This document shows, one piece after another, positions 19,964-31,800 of a DNA stretch of 64,000 nt. This stretch comes from Breviolum minutum Mf 1.05b.01 (taxonomy: Eukaryota > Sar > Dinophyceae > Suessiales > Symbiodiniaceae): NCBI GenBank assembly GCA_000507305.1, contig DF239253.1, positions 130,104-194,103 of the forward strand. Direction: 5' to 3'. The first letter of the stretch is position 1. Each line of letters begins with the position of its first letter. Both the position numbers and the translations under genes were made by a program. The notes below the pieces were generated by a model. That model ran no database searches. It was not told where the DNA came from and saw only the letters and a program-made list of their open reading frames with translations.

Positions 19964-21550
19964 ACCCAGGTCCCGTTTGCTCATTCGGGTCTTGATTTCA
20001 GGCTGGAAGTCTATCATTTAGTTGGGTAGATGTACATGCCAATGGTGTAGCAGCACATCAATTTAGTTTCAGACTTTACATGCGGAACATGTAACTTGTA
20101 GCGTTTGCAAGTGACATTCGGTACTTCGCAGTGTTTATGGTGTGGATTTTGAGCCATGATGGAACGAAAAGCCGTATGTTTTCAAGATGTTCCTCTTCAA
20201 CTTGAATGAATGTGTTGTTTTCATCTCTAGGGATCCAATCACCTTCTGAGAATGGTAATGGAACCTATATATGTTGTGCTGAGGAGGTGATTTAACATCG
20301 CAGTCATTATCTGACAATATGGTTGGATGCCTAGGGAATGTTAGCTTTGGACAATATATGCTTCATGGAGCATTCCACTAAAGTTCGAAAGAACAACGTG
20401 TTTCTTGTTTTTTCCCTACATAGTCAACCCTGTAACCCAAACAACATGTTCAATTTGCTGGTTTTTGATTACAGATTCAATGCCAACGCCCAAAAATAAT
20501 TCTGATCTCGGTGAAGCCCCGTAATTATAATGCCTGCAAGGTGGGCCTCTACCATCGTTATACATGGAGTTTTAACTATGGTAGAATAGGATTGGAACTC
20601 CACCTACCCATTTAGTTTGCGGCAATTAATAGGGGTTCTAAGTTATAAGACTCTATTTTTTTGTCTCCAAAAAGGGACTTCTTCCCTGAACAGTTGCTTC
20701 ATCAAGTTGATGATGTGTTCAAGTTCAACCAGTGATTTTTACGACAGCCATCCCAAAGTTAGACCTAGAAAATCGTGAACAACCACCAAAATCATCACAA
20801 TTATATTTCAAAAAACAAATATCATCCCGATATCTTTGGGTCAAATTCACCTTCGGTAAACCTCCAAGAAAAATGTAAGCCTTGTTCCCATGATCCCTCT
20901 GGGTAGCTAGCTGAACCACGACCTTGGGTGTTTTTGTATGTTTTTGTCGCCTCAAACTGCGGTTTAGACTTGTTTTTTTCTCAAGATGCAATGAATGAAA
21001 ATTCAGGTTTGCCACATTTCCATGATCTTTTTCCCGGATGGCTCTCCAAAATTCACAATACCTCCTATGATGCCATATACAAAATGGTTGCTTTTGGCTG
21101 TTTCGCCATGATGATTTCAGATTTCAACAATAAGGCCCGGCCCTTGCTTGATACATGATAGAAGCCACCCAACTGCCAACCCTATCACCTGCGAAGCCGA
21201 AACCAAAAACCTCATTCAAAAAAAAGCGAAAGACATGTCCAACCCCAAAGTTGTGTGCTGTTTTCCTTTCGGTCATTTTTTCCGTTAGAAGTTTCTGGAG
21301 AGGTATCAATGTTGTATATAGAAATGGAATCTCAGTAGATGAACTCCCGACTGACTTTTCCATGTCTTGAGATCAACTTCGCGAAAGCAGAGAATCTGCA
21401 AGACCGTCCCCCAAAAAGATGTTAAGAAGAAGTGTGGCAGCTGTGCAATGCAGATCGGCTTGGAGTGGTGGTGCTTTGTATCATGGCTTTTGTTTCCCAA
21501 AAACTATTTGCGACAATGTTCAGATGGCATATCCATGAAATGAGGCCAGT

Positions 21551-21665
21551 GATACTGTTGATGAAAGAAATCCTGCAGCGGTTGAGGTTGGTAGTTTGTT
21601 CCATTATTTACAGGGGTTTTATAAATCCCAGGTGGTTTGCTGGATTTCTGAACCATCAACAGTAT
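21551..21665. mobile_element. Hybrid D/E element
   Basis: The 5' half matches family E (tgttgatgaaagaaatcctg) and the 3' half matches family D (ctggatttctgaaccatcaa). Confidence 0.72.
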
Positions 21666-22804
21666 TACCCTTCAGGGGTGTACTGCATTGTTGCTGGGAG
21701 TTGGTGTTGTTGAGATCTCAGGCGAATCTGGGACCCAGCTGGGAATTGGACAGTCGTGTGGGGGCACCTGAGTTTGTTTAGAACTGGAGGATTTTGAGTT
21801 TTTTCCTGGGGGTGAAAACATCATGTTTTTGCGGGGTAGAACTGATGGAAGGTGTGAAGAAATAAGTATTTGAAGTATAGTTTTTGATAGAGTTTTGCAG
21901 GATGTTAGTGTTTCCAAATAGTTTTGTTTGATCATGTAGTAGATATTCATTGAGTCTTTTTTTGGAAGTCAAAGAGTCAAAGAAGATCTTTGTAAAATAA
22001 TCTTGAAGATGTAAAACTTTTTGAGTGGAGGTGCAAAGATACATGGCAATAAGACATTTTTTCAGCAAGAAGAGCAAGATGGTAGTTTCAAATATTTGTG
22101 TTTGAAGTGTACCACATCCCCTACGATATTTGGATCCAATTCAACTTGCACATATTATTTTTTTTCGGTTTAGGTTTGTTCAGAAAACCTCCAGGATTTC
22201 TTCAGCTTTCATGGTCAAAAAGTGGCCTGTCAACAAAGACCTCCAAGAAAAACTTGGAACCCACCCTGAAAAACTCAGGCCTTAGGAGAAAGATCTCCTT
22301 TCAAAAGGAAACATTTTTTCGGTGCACGGTCAGTTTACAATTTTCCAATAAGTTCTAAGCCACTTTTCTTGCTTTGCGGTATCATTCCTTTGAAGTTAAA
22401 ACTTTGTTTTACCCTCCATGAAACCAACAGAACGCCTGAAAAGGATGCCAGTTTTGAAGAGAAAATCATCGTTTAACAGTTTGACACCTACTTTTCAGGG
22501 GCGAGCTAGTAGTTTGAGAGATTTTTGTTGGGGGAAAGGCAGTGTAATGATTTGCTAGGATATTTTGCGGTGTGGTCATACAAGGTGGGCCCCTATACAT
22601 GGCCGAAAATGAATGGTTAAGTCCAGTTATCACTCCTATATAATATATATATATATAGATAGCCTGGGTAACTGGAGTTAGTTATAACCCCCTGTAAATT
22701 TTCGTTATTTCACTTCTCATAAGAAATTGGAAAACTCCCGGGGGGCCCGTAGTGATCCTTAAAGCTCAGATACGAAAGGCCACTTTTTGGGGGGGGTCTA
22801 CCAG

Positions 22805-22837
22805 GTGGTCGCTGATTCTTGGCGTCTTATTTCCCAG
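22805..22837 (+). CDS. Possible micro-exon VVADSWRLISQ
   Basis: This 33-base block is bounded by taccag|G and CAG|gccggt (GC donor), phase 0 at both ends. The peptide VVADSWRLISQ is plausible but too short to assign. Confidence 0.3.
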
Positions 22838-23834
22838 GCCGGTTGCCGTTGATAACAGGGGGGTTCCGTTGTGTTTTGGTAAATGGCCATTTAGTGCAAA
22901 ACTCATTCAATTCAACCCAGGAGCTCCCAAAACCATGGAAAAAATCAAGATGTGGGCCACCTACCAGCACAAATCACGTTATTTACCATCAAAAGCCGCT
23001 AACAATGTAGGTTTTGGGGGGTCCATATGGACCATTTCTGGACCATTTGGGGCTGGCTTTGGGAGCTTCAAAAAGGTGTTTCACCCTATTTGTTGAAGTT
23101 CAGAAGCGGTTTGGAACTTGCTTCAGGTATATTTGCCTTCATTTAGTTGATTTTTATCGTAAATGTAGGTAAATATACCAGATATACATGGATTCTATGG
23201 GCGTTGAAAAAGTAGCGCCACTCAACTATTGGTTTGTTTGGAAGGTTATTTTCATTTGGAAATGGTCCCTGGTCCCTTTTCAGGTGACATGTTAATTTCC
23301 AGGGTGCACCCTCCTTGAAAAGACTAGAGCGGCTGGTAAGCTGAAAAATATTGAAAAATCATCCCTTGGAAAAGGACCCGTATACCCAAAATATCCATGT
23401 ATGGTTTTTGTACCTACATTTACCATGATTTTAAGCCAAATGCAGATACTGTAGATATTCGATACATGGAGCATATGGGATATTCAACAAAATCATTTGT
23501 TGGGTTCCAGGCATTAGGTTTGCCGAGGTTTCACATGTTGAGCAAGGGAGGCATCCCCATACTTTTCCATGCCACTTGAATATACAGATTCACTACAGCA
23601 GATGTAGTAATCCCCTGGTTGTCACTCGTAGGGGGGCCATAGCCAACAGATTAACAGCTTTCTTGATCAATGGGAACTAACATATTCCCTCCCAGCTGGC
23701 ACTTTTTGAAGATGTTGTTTTCTCATTTCTGAAGGTGGGAGATATCAGTTTCTCTGGAGGGTACATTGGGTGAGAAGATGGGCCCGATACATCAAGTGTC
23801 CCTTCCCTTTTTTGGGGGCGGTTTTCTGATGCAG

Positions 23835-23960
23835 GATCCGTTCAATGTGGAAGCGCTGTTCTTACTGGATCAGTCAGACACCTATCGGATGTTGACAACT
23901 GCAACATGTGCACAAAAATGCTGGGCGTTTGCTAATGCCACACGCCCAAAAGCTGACAGG
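23835..23960 (+). CDS. Exon of unknown gene
   Basis: It is bounded by atgcag|G and AGG|gtcacc, with 42 whole codons. It reads DPFNVEALFLLDQSDTYRML and then TTATCAQKCWAFANATRPKA. The composition looks like a real folded protein, but I recognise no family. It is probably part of the gene that ends at 28636. Confidence 0.55.
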
Positions 23961-24460
23961 GTCACCAAGAATCCCCATAGTTGACCATCATTTTCAGGGT
24001 CCATGTTTGTTGTCCAGAGTCTATATGCTGTTTTTTTCTATATCGTTTGAATACCAGGTTATGTACTGTGGATGTACACTTGCATGCATACAGGCTTTGA
24101 GTATTTGCCTTTCCGGTCGGTAAAGTTGTTATACTGTAGATTGTGTCGATATCCACGTTGCCTTTTTCACACACAACACAATTCACTCGTCTCTAGACAA
24201 AGTGTTTCCTGAATTTTGGGAAGTGATGGACTTTTTGAGAAGCACCATTTGCTGTCGGGGGGGGTGCGATTGACCAGTCACTTGGATGTCCCAGAAAGTT
24301 AGTAAATGGTTAGTAAGTGGGTTATAACCCCAATATACACCATTTATAAGTATTAGCTAATAACCCATTTACCCTCCCTGAAACTAACAGTTCGCCCCTG
24401 AAAATGGATGCTTGGAAGACCGATCCGGCTTCCGAAGCCGAGGTTTAAGACAGAGTTAAG

Positions 24461-24512
24461 GCAGGCCACGAGTTGGGGCCACCCTCGAGCTTCATGGGAT
24501 GAGGGGTGGTGG
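24461..24512 (+). CDS. Possible exon, Trp-rich
   Basis: It is bounded by gttaag|G and TGG|gccact (GC donor). It reads QATSWGHPRASWDEGWW. A family D-like half element and a family A element follow directly in the intron. Function unknown. Confidence 0.35.
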
Positions 24513-24574
24513 GCCACTATTGATGGCTTCAGAAATACGGCTAACCACTTGATATGGTGTAAAATATCCCATTA

Positions 24575-24689
24575 CTAGGTGGTGGTTTTAATGATTATTT
24601 TCTTTAATTTTCAGCACCATTTTTTGTGAGATGATCCAATTTGAAGGACATGTTACATGTTTTTCAAATGGGGTGAAACCACCAACTAG
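24575..24689. mobile_element. Family A MITE-like element
   Basis: ctagGTGGTGGTTTTAA ... GGTGAAACCACCAActag with the usual core gatccaatttga. Confidence 0.85.
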
Positions 24690-25457
24690 ATGATCTACAG
24701 AGTTTTGGGATGTTTTACCTCCCAGTTGTTGATTTGGATTTCTTCCGAATCAACAGTGTTTTTTTTCCGGGAAAATTTAAGGCAACCCACAACCCTTAGG
24801 TTGGTGCTGATATTTGAATCCTGATGCTTGGAATGTGATTCTCTAGCTGCCTGAAAACAAGCTACCATGTCCTATCAATTATAGAAAATTCATTGAAGAA
24901 TTTCTAGTGATTTGTTTATACCAATGCAAAGTGAAGAAACTTAAAATAGAATATTCGAATTCCCAAAGAAGTGATAAAATCCTGGGTGACTATCGTGTTA
25001 AAAGGCCACAATACTGCTTGGCTTCCTGCTTAGATCCAATTGATACTGGTGACTAGCTGGTGCAAACGGAAAGGAGCGAGAAGCTGTTTTTGTTTAAAGC
25101 ATTCTAAAACAACCACAACAGCGGGCGATTTGGAGCTGGGACCCTTTGGTTCGGCAAGCACATATTGGATAATTTAAGGAGTTTGAAATCTGAAGTTTCC
25201 TGAACTCATTCCTCTCCAATCAATAGTAATTACGATGGGAGATTAATGCGAGGTTGTCATTTCCCTTCTTTTGCTACTATTGGAGCGGAAGGAGACCTAG
25301 AATTCACCAAACATGCATCTCTGAATTTCATGGGTTTTCCTTTAGGTCTTTTTGGCTCATGGATTTCCACAAAGGGTTCATGTTGGTTTGGTTACCTTTC
25401 ATTGGTTTTTGGGTGCTTACTCCAAACTTTCAAATCCAATCGCAAGCAAAACAAAAC

Positions 25458-25550
25458 CCATAGGATCCATATATGGTATATTTCCCTACATTTACCATAA
25501 AAATTAACCAAATGCTAATAGGTAAATATACCAGTCCCATGGATCCTTAG
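25458..25550. mobile_element. Family G MITE-like element
   Basis: cccataggatccatatatgg ... ccagtcccatggatccttag; the inner arms tttacctacattta / aaatatacc also pair. Confidence 0.85.
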
Positions 25551-26577
25551 GGAAACAAATTGAAATGCCAGTAAGCTCAAAGACTTCGGCTTGAAGCTAT
25601 TGAAGTATTTTTCTCAAGCAGCCATTTGCTTCGGCCCAACACGTGGCCAGTTTTGAGCCGTTGATTTTTTGGTGGAAGAACCAAAAAAAACCGGGGCCCG
25701 GAACTTTTTGAGTTTGCTGAAGTTAGGAAATGTCAAACAAAAAAAACACAAAGAGATTTATAGGTTGTGAAGTTGAAGCTTCAAAAGTTTTTTCCCCGGG
25801 AATGTCATGTGTTTTTGTGTGTCTTCCCAGGTTTTGCGAGTAGTTTTTTTCCTCATTTTTTTGGCATTGGAAGAGTTGAAAAAAAACAACGGGAAGAATT
25901 TCCCCACCAATCAAAAAGGTCATGGTAAATGGAAGGGTTTAACAAAAAAACTCTTGAATTCCAATGTGAAGCAGTGAAACGTGTGCGATGGTCCCGGCTG
26001 ATAACTCTTCTATCTATCCTCAACAGAAATGAAATAGCAAAATATGACATACCTACATTGTATTCCCCGCACAGCCTATGGCAAGATGGACACCGTATAA
26101 GTGCATTAGTTCCAGCAATATTTTTGACATGTTGACTTTCAAATTTATGCTGAAGAAAACCCAGCAGGTGTTTTTGCCTCCACAAAATAAAACAAATCCC
26201 ATATTTCTTATTGTGGAGCTGTCTGCCATGCGCGGGTCCGATGATGGGTGTAGCGATATGAGCCGACAGGGAAGACAAGGGCGGTGTCTCTTAGATGAAC
26301 TTGTCAAAAAATGCGAGATGAACAGCATCAATATTGGCGTTGTTTTCAATTGGAGTGGATGGGCCATGGGGTTTTATGGTCCGGTTTCCAATGATGTTAA
26401 GCATCAACTCAAGATCCATGTAAAACCATCAGCATGGCATTTTGTTAACCAAAGAAATGGGTGGTGGTGTCATTTCGTTTTTTTACCCAGGAGCCCTTGG
26501 GAAGATGATCCAATTTGACTTGCGCAGATTTTTCAATTGAATATATTGAATGGAAACAACCATCTAGATAAAAGAGT

Positions 26578-26693
26578 TACACCTCTGAAAAATACCATGT
26601 ATACTGTATACTCAAAAATGGTGGTTTGGAAAACGTATCTCCTTTTGAATATGACCATTTTTTGGTATACCTATCGTAGATTTCCGCGGTGTA
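26578..26693. mobile_element. Family C MITE-like element before an exon
   Basis: tacacctctgaaaaatacca ... tatcgtagatttccgcggtg. It lies 21 bases before the exon at 26715. Confidence 0.82.
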
Positions 26694-26714
26694 AGGCCAC
26701 CTTGGAGTTTTCAG

Positions 26715-26858
26715 GAGGAAAAAACCTCTGAGGTTTCAAAGCTGCCTCTAACTCGGGCGATGAAGCGATACGAACGCCTCGGAAGAAGAGGACGGGGACG
26801 ACGATGGCGGGGCCCCGGGGGTGATGATGAAGGCGGGGCACATCTAGGCCAACAATGA
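26715..26858 (+). CDS. Arg/Gly-rich exon of unknown gene
   Basis: It starts at tttcag|G just after a family C element (26578-26693). It reads EEKTSEVSKLPLTRAMKRY then ERLGRRGRGRRWRGPGGD and reaches TGA at 26858, unless a donor lies before that. The basic Gly/Arg stretch could bind nucleic acid, but this is only a composition argument. Confidence 0.45.
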   Translation, partial: EEKTSEVSKLPLTRAMKRYERLGRRGRGRRWRGPGGDDEGGAHLGQQ

Positions 26859-27804
26859 TAGCGACCTTTCCTGCCGGTTGGTCACCACAAAAGCTCACCA
26901 CAAAAGCCCGGAAGATTCGAGGTCAAAGTTTCTCTAAGTGGAATTTAAACACTTTTTTTTCATACAGTCGTGAGTTTGTTCAGATGTAATGTCAGAATAG
27001 ACTAAATCCATGCGATTCATCGATGTTTCTTTTTGGGGTTGTGATTGATGGGTTGAAAAACCAATGATCACACACAACAGTACAACAAACAAACGGGGCA
27101 AACAGATCGGACAGACCCATGGTCTTGGTGGGGGCTCATGTTTTGTAGTGTTTTTTCAATGTTTTGCAAGTGTCACCATATAAAGTCTGGGGTGCCCCTG
27201 ATGATTAAAGGAAGATACGGCAGCGCCTAGTGCCTGACTTATATAGCTATACGTATACTTGTAAGTTATGGTAGAACCAATGGGTAACTAGTGACAATCA
27301 CATACCCTCCCTGGAACTAGCAGCACAAGCAGCTGAAATTCAAAAGTTGGAAGATGAGTGTAGGGTGCGTTTTGTTTTTGATGTATGGAGGGTCTGTCTC
27401 AAGCTTTGCTCCATCAGTATTTGACTTTTTTTTTTGACCTGCCATGAATTTGCTACGCAACGGTGTTGGTGTTGCTTCGTCTCAAACGAACCATTTTCAG
27501 ATGGTGTTGATTTTTAAGTTTTTTTCAGGATCCATGATGTTGAGACATGCATACCTATCAGTGCAAACTTTTTGTTCTGGCATTGCAAAACAGGAAGAGC
27601 CAACGTCAAAAATAAACGTTTCCAAGAGTTGTGTTGATTCAGCAGTTTCATTTTCCTGCCATCATGCATTAATTCAACATCTTCAACTCAATTCAGTGGT
27701 GCTTGATGAAGAGCAATGAACATGTTGCATACATGATGCTGGGTAAACATTAGCAGCGAATAGGTGTTGAATACTGTCGATTCAATTGCTTGAAAGCTTG
27801 AGAC

Positions 27805-27892
27805 TACACCCCTGAAATTAGACGAATGGATACCAAACAATGACTTTTTCCAACCCATGTTCGGTATCCATTTGTTCAATTTCTGGAGTGTA
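27805..27892. mobile_element. Family C MITE-like element
   Basis: tacacccctgaaattagacg ... tgttcaatttctggagtgta with matching inner repeats ggatacc / ggtatcc. Confidence 0.85.
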
Positions 27893-28356
27893 TATTGGTT
27901 AAATGCTCAACCTTGGGCTGCTAAGAAGTGCCGGGAATCCCAAGGAAAACCTTCAAACGATTGCAGATCACCTCGCCATCTTTTTGATTAACACCGCGTT
28001 TACGTTTGCAAATAATACATGTATGCATATAGACGTGTATAGATATACGGATACATGCATATTATATATGTATTGTTCTGTTCTTATTATTGCAAGAGAG
28101 AGGGAGTTGTATTTCAAAGTTGGTTTTATCAACACAGTATATGCATATGCCATAATTATGATTGCAATATATGTACATTATGGTAACCTGGGTTCAACTC
28201 AGTATCCATAACTGCTATGGGATATTTTCCCAACCAGCTACACCCCCAAAGTTTAACTGAACATGGATGGTAACGTTTCAGGGGGCCATGTCAAACTTCA
28301 GGATGGTATTACTTTCCATTATACTGGTTGTTAAATACAGATCCTTAAACAACCAG

Positions 28357-28636
28357 GTGTTGCCCACGTAAACCCCCATTCGTCCGTGCCATTTTTCGTT
28401 GGTTGGAATGGCAGGACACGGACGGGTGTGCCCAGTTTCCGGTCCATGCTCCCTTCAGCCCACGCTTTGTTGCGATGGCCGCTTTTTGCCATCGCCTGCT
28501 TGGCAGCTTGGAACCGTTGCGCCCACTTGTACAGTCCGATCCGATTATGATGAAAAAACTTCCCCCCTCTTTTTTGGAAACCTTGGGTCTCTTTTGGGTC
28601 CAAGTGGAGGCCCCTACCAAAAAAAAGAGGAGTTGA
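28357..28636 (+). CDS. Terminal exon of unknown gene, stop at 28636
   Basis: The acceptor is accag|G, followed by 92 codons and TGA. It reads KPPFVRAIFRWLEWQDTDG then CAQFPVHAPFSPRFVAMAAF and ends VQVEAPTKKKRS. Codon use and composition look strongly coding, but no family is recognised. The stop is only 32 bases before the ATG of the lipase gene. A GC-AG intron from 28610 to 28662 would instead join the two frames in phase. Confidence 0.65.
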
Positions 28637-28668
28637 GCAAAAAAGTATAGAAATTTGTATAGGACCGT

Positions 28669-28845
28669 ATGGAATTTGTTTTGTTTCTTGACTGGTGTTG
28701 TTTCTTTGAGGTCATCATCGTGGTGCTGGTTTTGTACTTTGCCATCCGTGCCGCGATCCATGCCTCTGAATGGCTTTGTGCACCCTCGGCCACGCGGAAA
28801 GCGCGGCGCTTGATGTTAAGAGCGGCCACGGCCAAGGAGTACAAG
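28669..28845 (+). CDS. Lipase exon 1: start, membrane helix, start of DUF3336
   Basis: The ATG at 28669 lies six bases after an AG|G acceptor (28661-28663), with an in-frame TAG just upstream, so it is the likely start. One hydrophobic helix (about residues 10-33) is followed by a basic stretch ending RAATAKEYK. The family then expects EAAxELD, which means a GC donor (AAG|gcacta) at 28846. Confidence 0.8.
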
Positions 28846-31800
28846 GCACTACCTGGCGGGCTTCAGGGTGGAGAAATTGATTTTTCTGTGATTCAGAAAG
28901 ATGAGGGGTTCAGATTTCTATTCAGAAATCGTCAAAATGATGGAGAATAACCAGCTAAAATAATGTTTTCATTGCCAAGATTAACACAAAGCTCTTTTCT
29001 ATGGGAACAATTTGAGTTATCAATCCTTTTGATTGTCTTCATATATTTTTATATAGGTGATAGTCTACATGAACATTACATAATTCCAAAAAATCACCAA
29101 CAAATACAAACATATGTTTTTCGAACCGTAGAGCATATATATATATATATACATGTTTCTCACACAGACATATTTTACATATATTATTCTATACTATACT
29201 TAGAGGTATTTCATACCCATCTATATATATATAGATATATATTTATATTTATTTGAATATAAGTATATATATATATATATTCACCCTATATTTACATTCT
29301 AGATTTGATCCCCCATCCACCCAAATGATTTTTTTCCCTCCGAAATTATTCCTAGGAAGCGGCAATGGAGCTGGATCGTGCCAATGGTTTAGAGGATTCC
29401 GGGAAACAAATCCCATGGAGTTGTGGGCTTGCTTGGATGATTATCTTAAGTCGAAAAGATGCGGGTTGAGATAGTAGGTAGGGAAAAATGTTGTATAAAC
29501 TATGATGATGATTTCAATTATTAATGAGTGCTTGATAAGTTTCAGTCTTTTAACATCATACTGTTACTAAACCATTTCTGTATGTTTGTTTCGCGATCAT
29601 CCCCCCCATGGGCTTGTTTGAGACTTTCTCGTTTGAACCTGAGTCGGTGACAAAAAGTGCTGTGAAACATGTGTGGACTGTGGACTTGCAGGTAGGTTCC
29701 ATATCTTAAGATTTTGGGGGGTCCTCCGGTTGCAGGCTCAGCTCCCTATACCAATGAGTTCTTGGTTCATAGGGTTGGTTCAAAGCGAGCCCTTGCAAAT
29801 CTTGATCATGTGTTAAATGGGAGTAGGCTGGAAGTCGGGTACTCATTTGTCACATTACAGACTTTTGGGAGAGTAGCTTCTTTGGATAGTGAAGGGTTTC
29901 TAATACGAAGCAGTGGTACTGCTGATGGCAGTTCGGTCCCATTCTTTACAGGTCTTTTAGGCATTGAGCCGGATTTCAGCAAGCAACATCAAACAAAAGC
30001 TTTGGCAAAGGGAAGTTTTTGGAGACTACAGCACCCTGTGCCCAGTTAGTATAGTCCACAAGGAAAGACATCTATAGGATGAATCACATTTACATAGATC
30101 CTATAGATTGGCGGATCACTTGCGATATCACAGGACCTTTTATAAGGAAGGCTTGGAAATTTTCATCAATCCATCTTCATGTCTTCAGAAGGCTTGCTGC
30201 ACCCATGGCTAGGTGGTGGTTTCAAACAGTTTTCACCCCGATCCCTTGGGGACATGATCCAATTTGACCACCTAGATGATTTTAGAGATAAACTTGTAAC
30301 CCCTATAAGCAAGGTAATGTCACCCCTGTAAAACCCCATGTATTTTCGGACATTTATGAGGGACGCTTTGAACTCCTCGGATCCCGCCCACCTTCTATGC
30401 TAGTTGGAATTACCAATCTTCCCCACAAGGCGGGCCCGGGTCACCAGTTAGAGGTAAGGTGAAAAAACTCCATTTATAGGGATGACAGAGCCCCAGTTAC
30501 CCATTTATTTTCAGTAGGGGTGATATAACCCCAGTTCCCCATTTATTTTCGGTCATTTATAGGGGTCCCATCTCCCTCCACGAACGGTGAGGGGTTTTTC
30601 AGGACTGGAAACGTCGACCTCAAAGTCGCTACTATGCATGTCAGGCTGGTTGGACCGAGATGGACGGGCGAGAAAACGCGCCATGACGCTATGGGGTTCC
30701 CCCGCCGGGTTTGTTGCGACAGTTGGTCATGAAGAGAAAATTATGGTCAACATCTTGTGATGCAATGATTTTTTTCGGGAGGTTGTATGTATTTTTTTGG
30801 GATAAAACTATCAAAAATACATCTTGCCAATGGAACTGTGTTGTTTTGTTTTGTTTTGAATTTTCATGAGTGACATGTTTTTTTCGCTGTGTTCTCGGGG
30901 CCAAACAAATAACTCTCTTAATGATGGTGTTGTTGGAACATTGTGTCGACATGTGAGAAGTGATCAAGAATCCCTGGTTAAGTGTGTTATATAAGAGATT
31001 GCACCACCCAGTTTTTTAAGGATTATAACAAGCTATTATCAGGATCCCGTCATGAGCCAATCAGGATTTCATGGTTCATGTCATGTCAGGGTTGAACGTT
31101 GCCCTTAGTCTTTTGTTTGTAACCCAACATCTTTGACATAGCTTCACCTCAAGAAGACATCTCCCGCGTGCGCGTTGGACACCATGTATGAGGATCAACA
31201 GCTGTTCAAGTTTACACGCACAACTTTATAGCGTGGATCTACCCCTGTCTCACCCAGTCAACCAAGAAGTTATTGCATTTTAAGAATCCGATATCAACAA
31301 ATTATAGCTTCCCAGATGCGCCGAATGTGTTGACATAACTGCCTACATAAGGTGAAACATGTTTCACATCCAAAGGGAAATGCAGGTAAGTATTCCCTAC
31401 AGGGAGCATCCGGGTTCAATTTTTGTCACATCACCCTACAGGATTGTGTAGCCAGACTGGGATAATTTCCAACGTCTAGCCAAAAGATGACCCCTTTTAT
31501 GCACATGCTCCTTCAAGCCGTGCGATAGGTGTTACACTGGTCAACGACCCAACCAATGGAGGACTCCCTTAGTATGGGAAACATCTGAATCCAAATCCAT
31601 TAGAAAGGAAAATCCTTTCAACTGCGTCAAGATCCTCAAAACCCTTTTCCAAACAATGTGGGTAAACTAAAACTAAAAACTGAGCACCTCAGAAACAATT
31701 GAAAATTGATCCAGGTCTTGTCAGCAGGGCTGTCGGAAGTGTTAGAGTTGCTTGAAAGAAAAGATGCTTGGCGTAACGGGAGGGTCCTTCTGATTCCCTA

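Larger units (their letters stand above)
19013..22804. other. Mostly non-coding, no convincing exon
   Basis: I checked both strands and found no exon with good borders and sensible protein. It holds a 2 x 20 bp tandem repeat (19924-19963), a degraded family B element near 20530-20600, a D/E hybrid element (21551-21665), a family C element near 22410-22525, a family B element near 22577-22690 and an AT run at 22640-22660. Confidence 0.5.

Noticed and set aside
25853..26278. 141-codon minus-strand frame
   Set aside because: No motif, no splice context and low-complexity ends. Chance is the simplest explanation.
28345..28761. 138-codon minus-strand frame
   Set aside because: It is the complement of the terminal exon 28357-28636 and of lipase exon 1, both supported on the + strand.
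29714..30049. 111-codon + strand frame containing [10 protein letters not shown]
   Set aside because: It loosely resembles the GTKxLIE motif of DUF3336, but it lies before the LLRTLQ exon, out of order. The better match [12 protein letters not shown] is at 36461.
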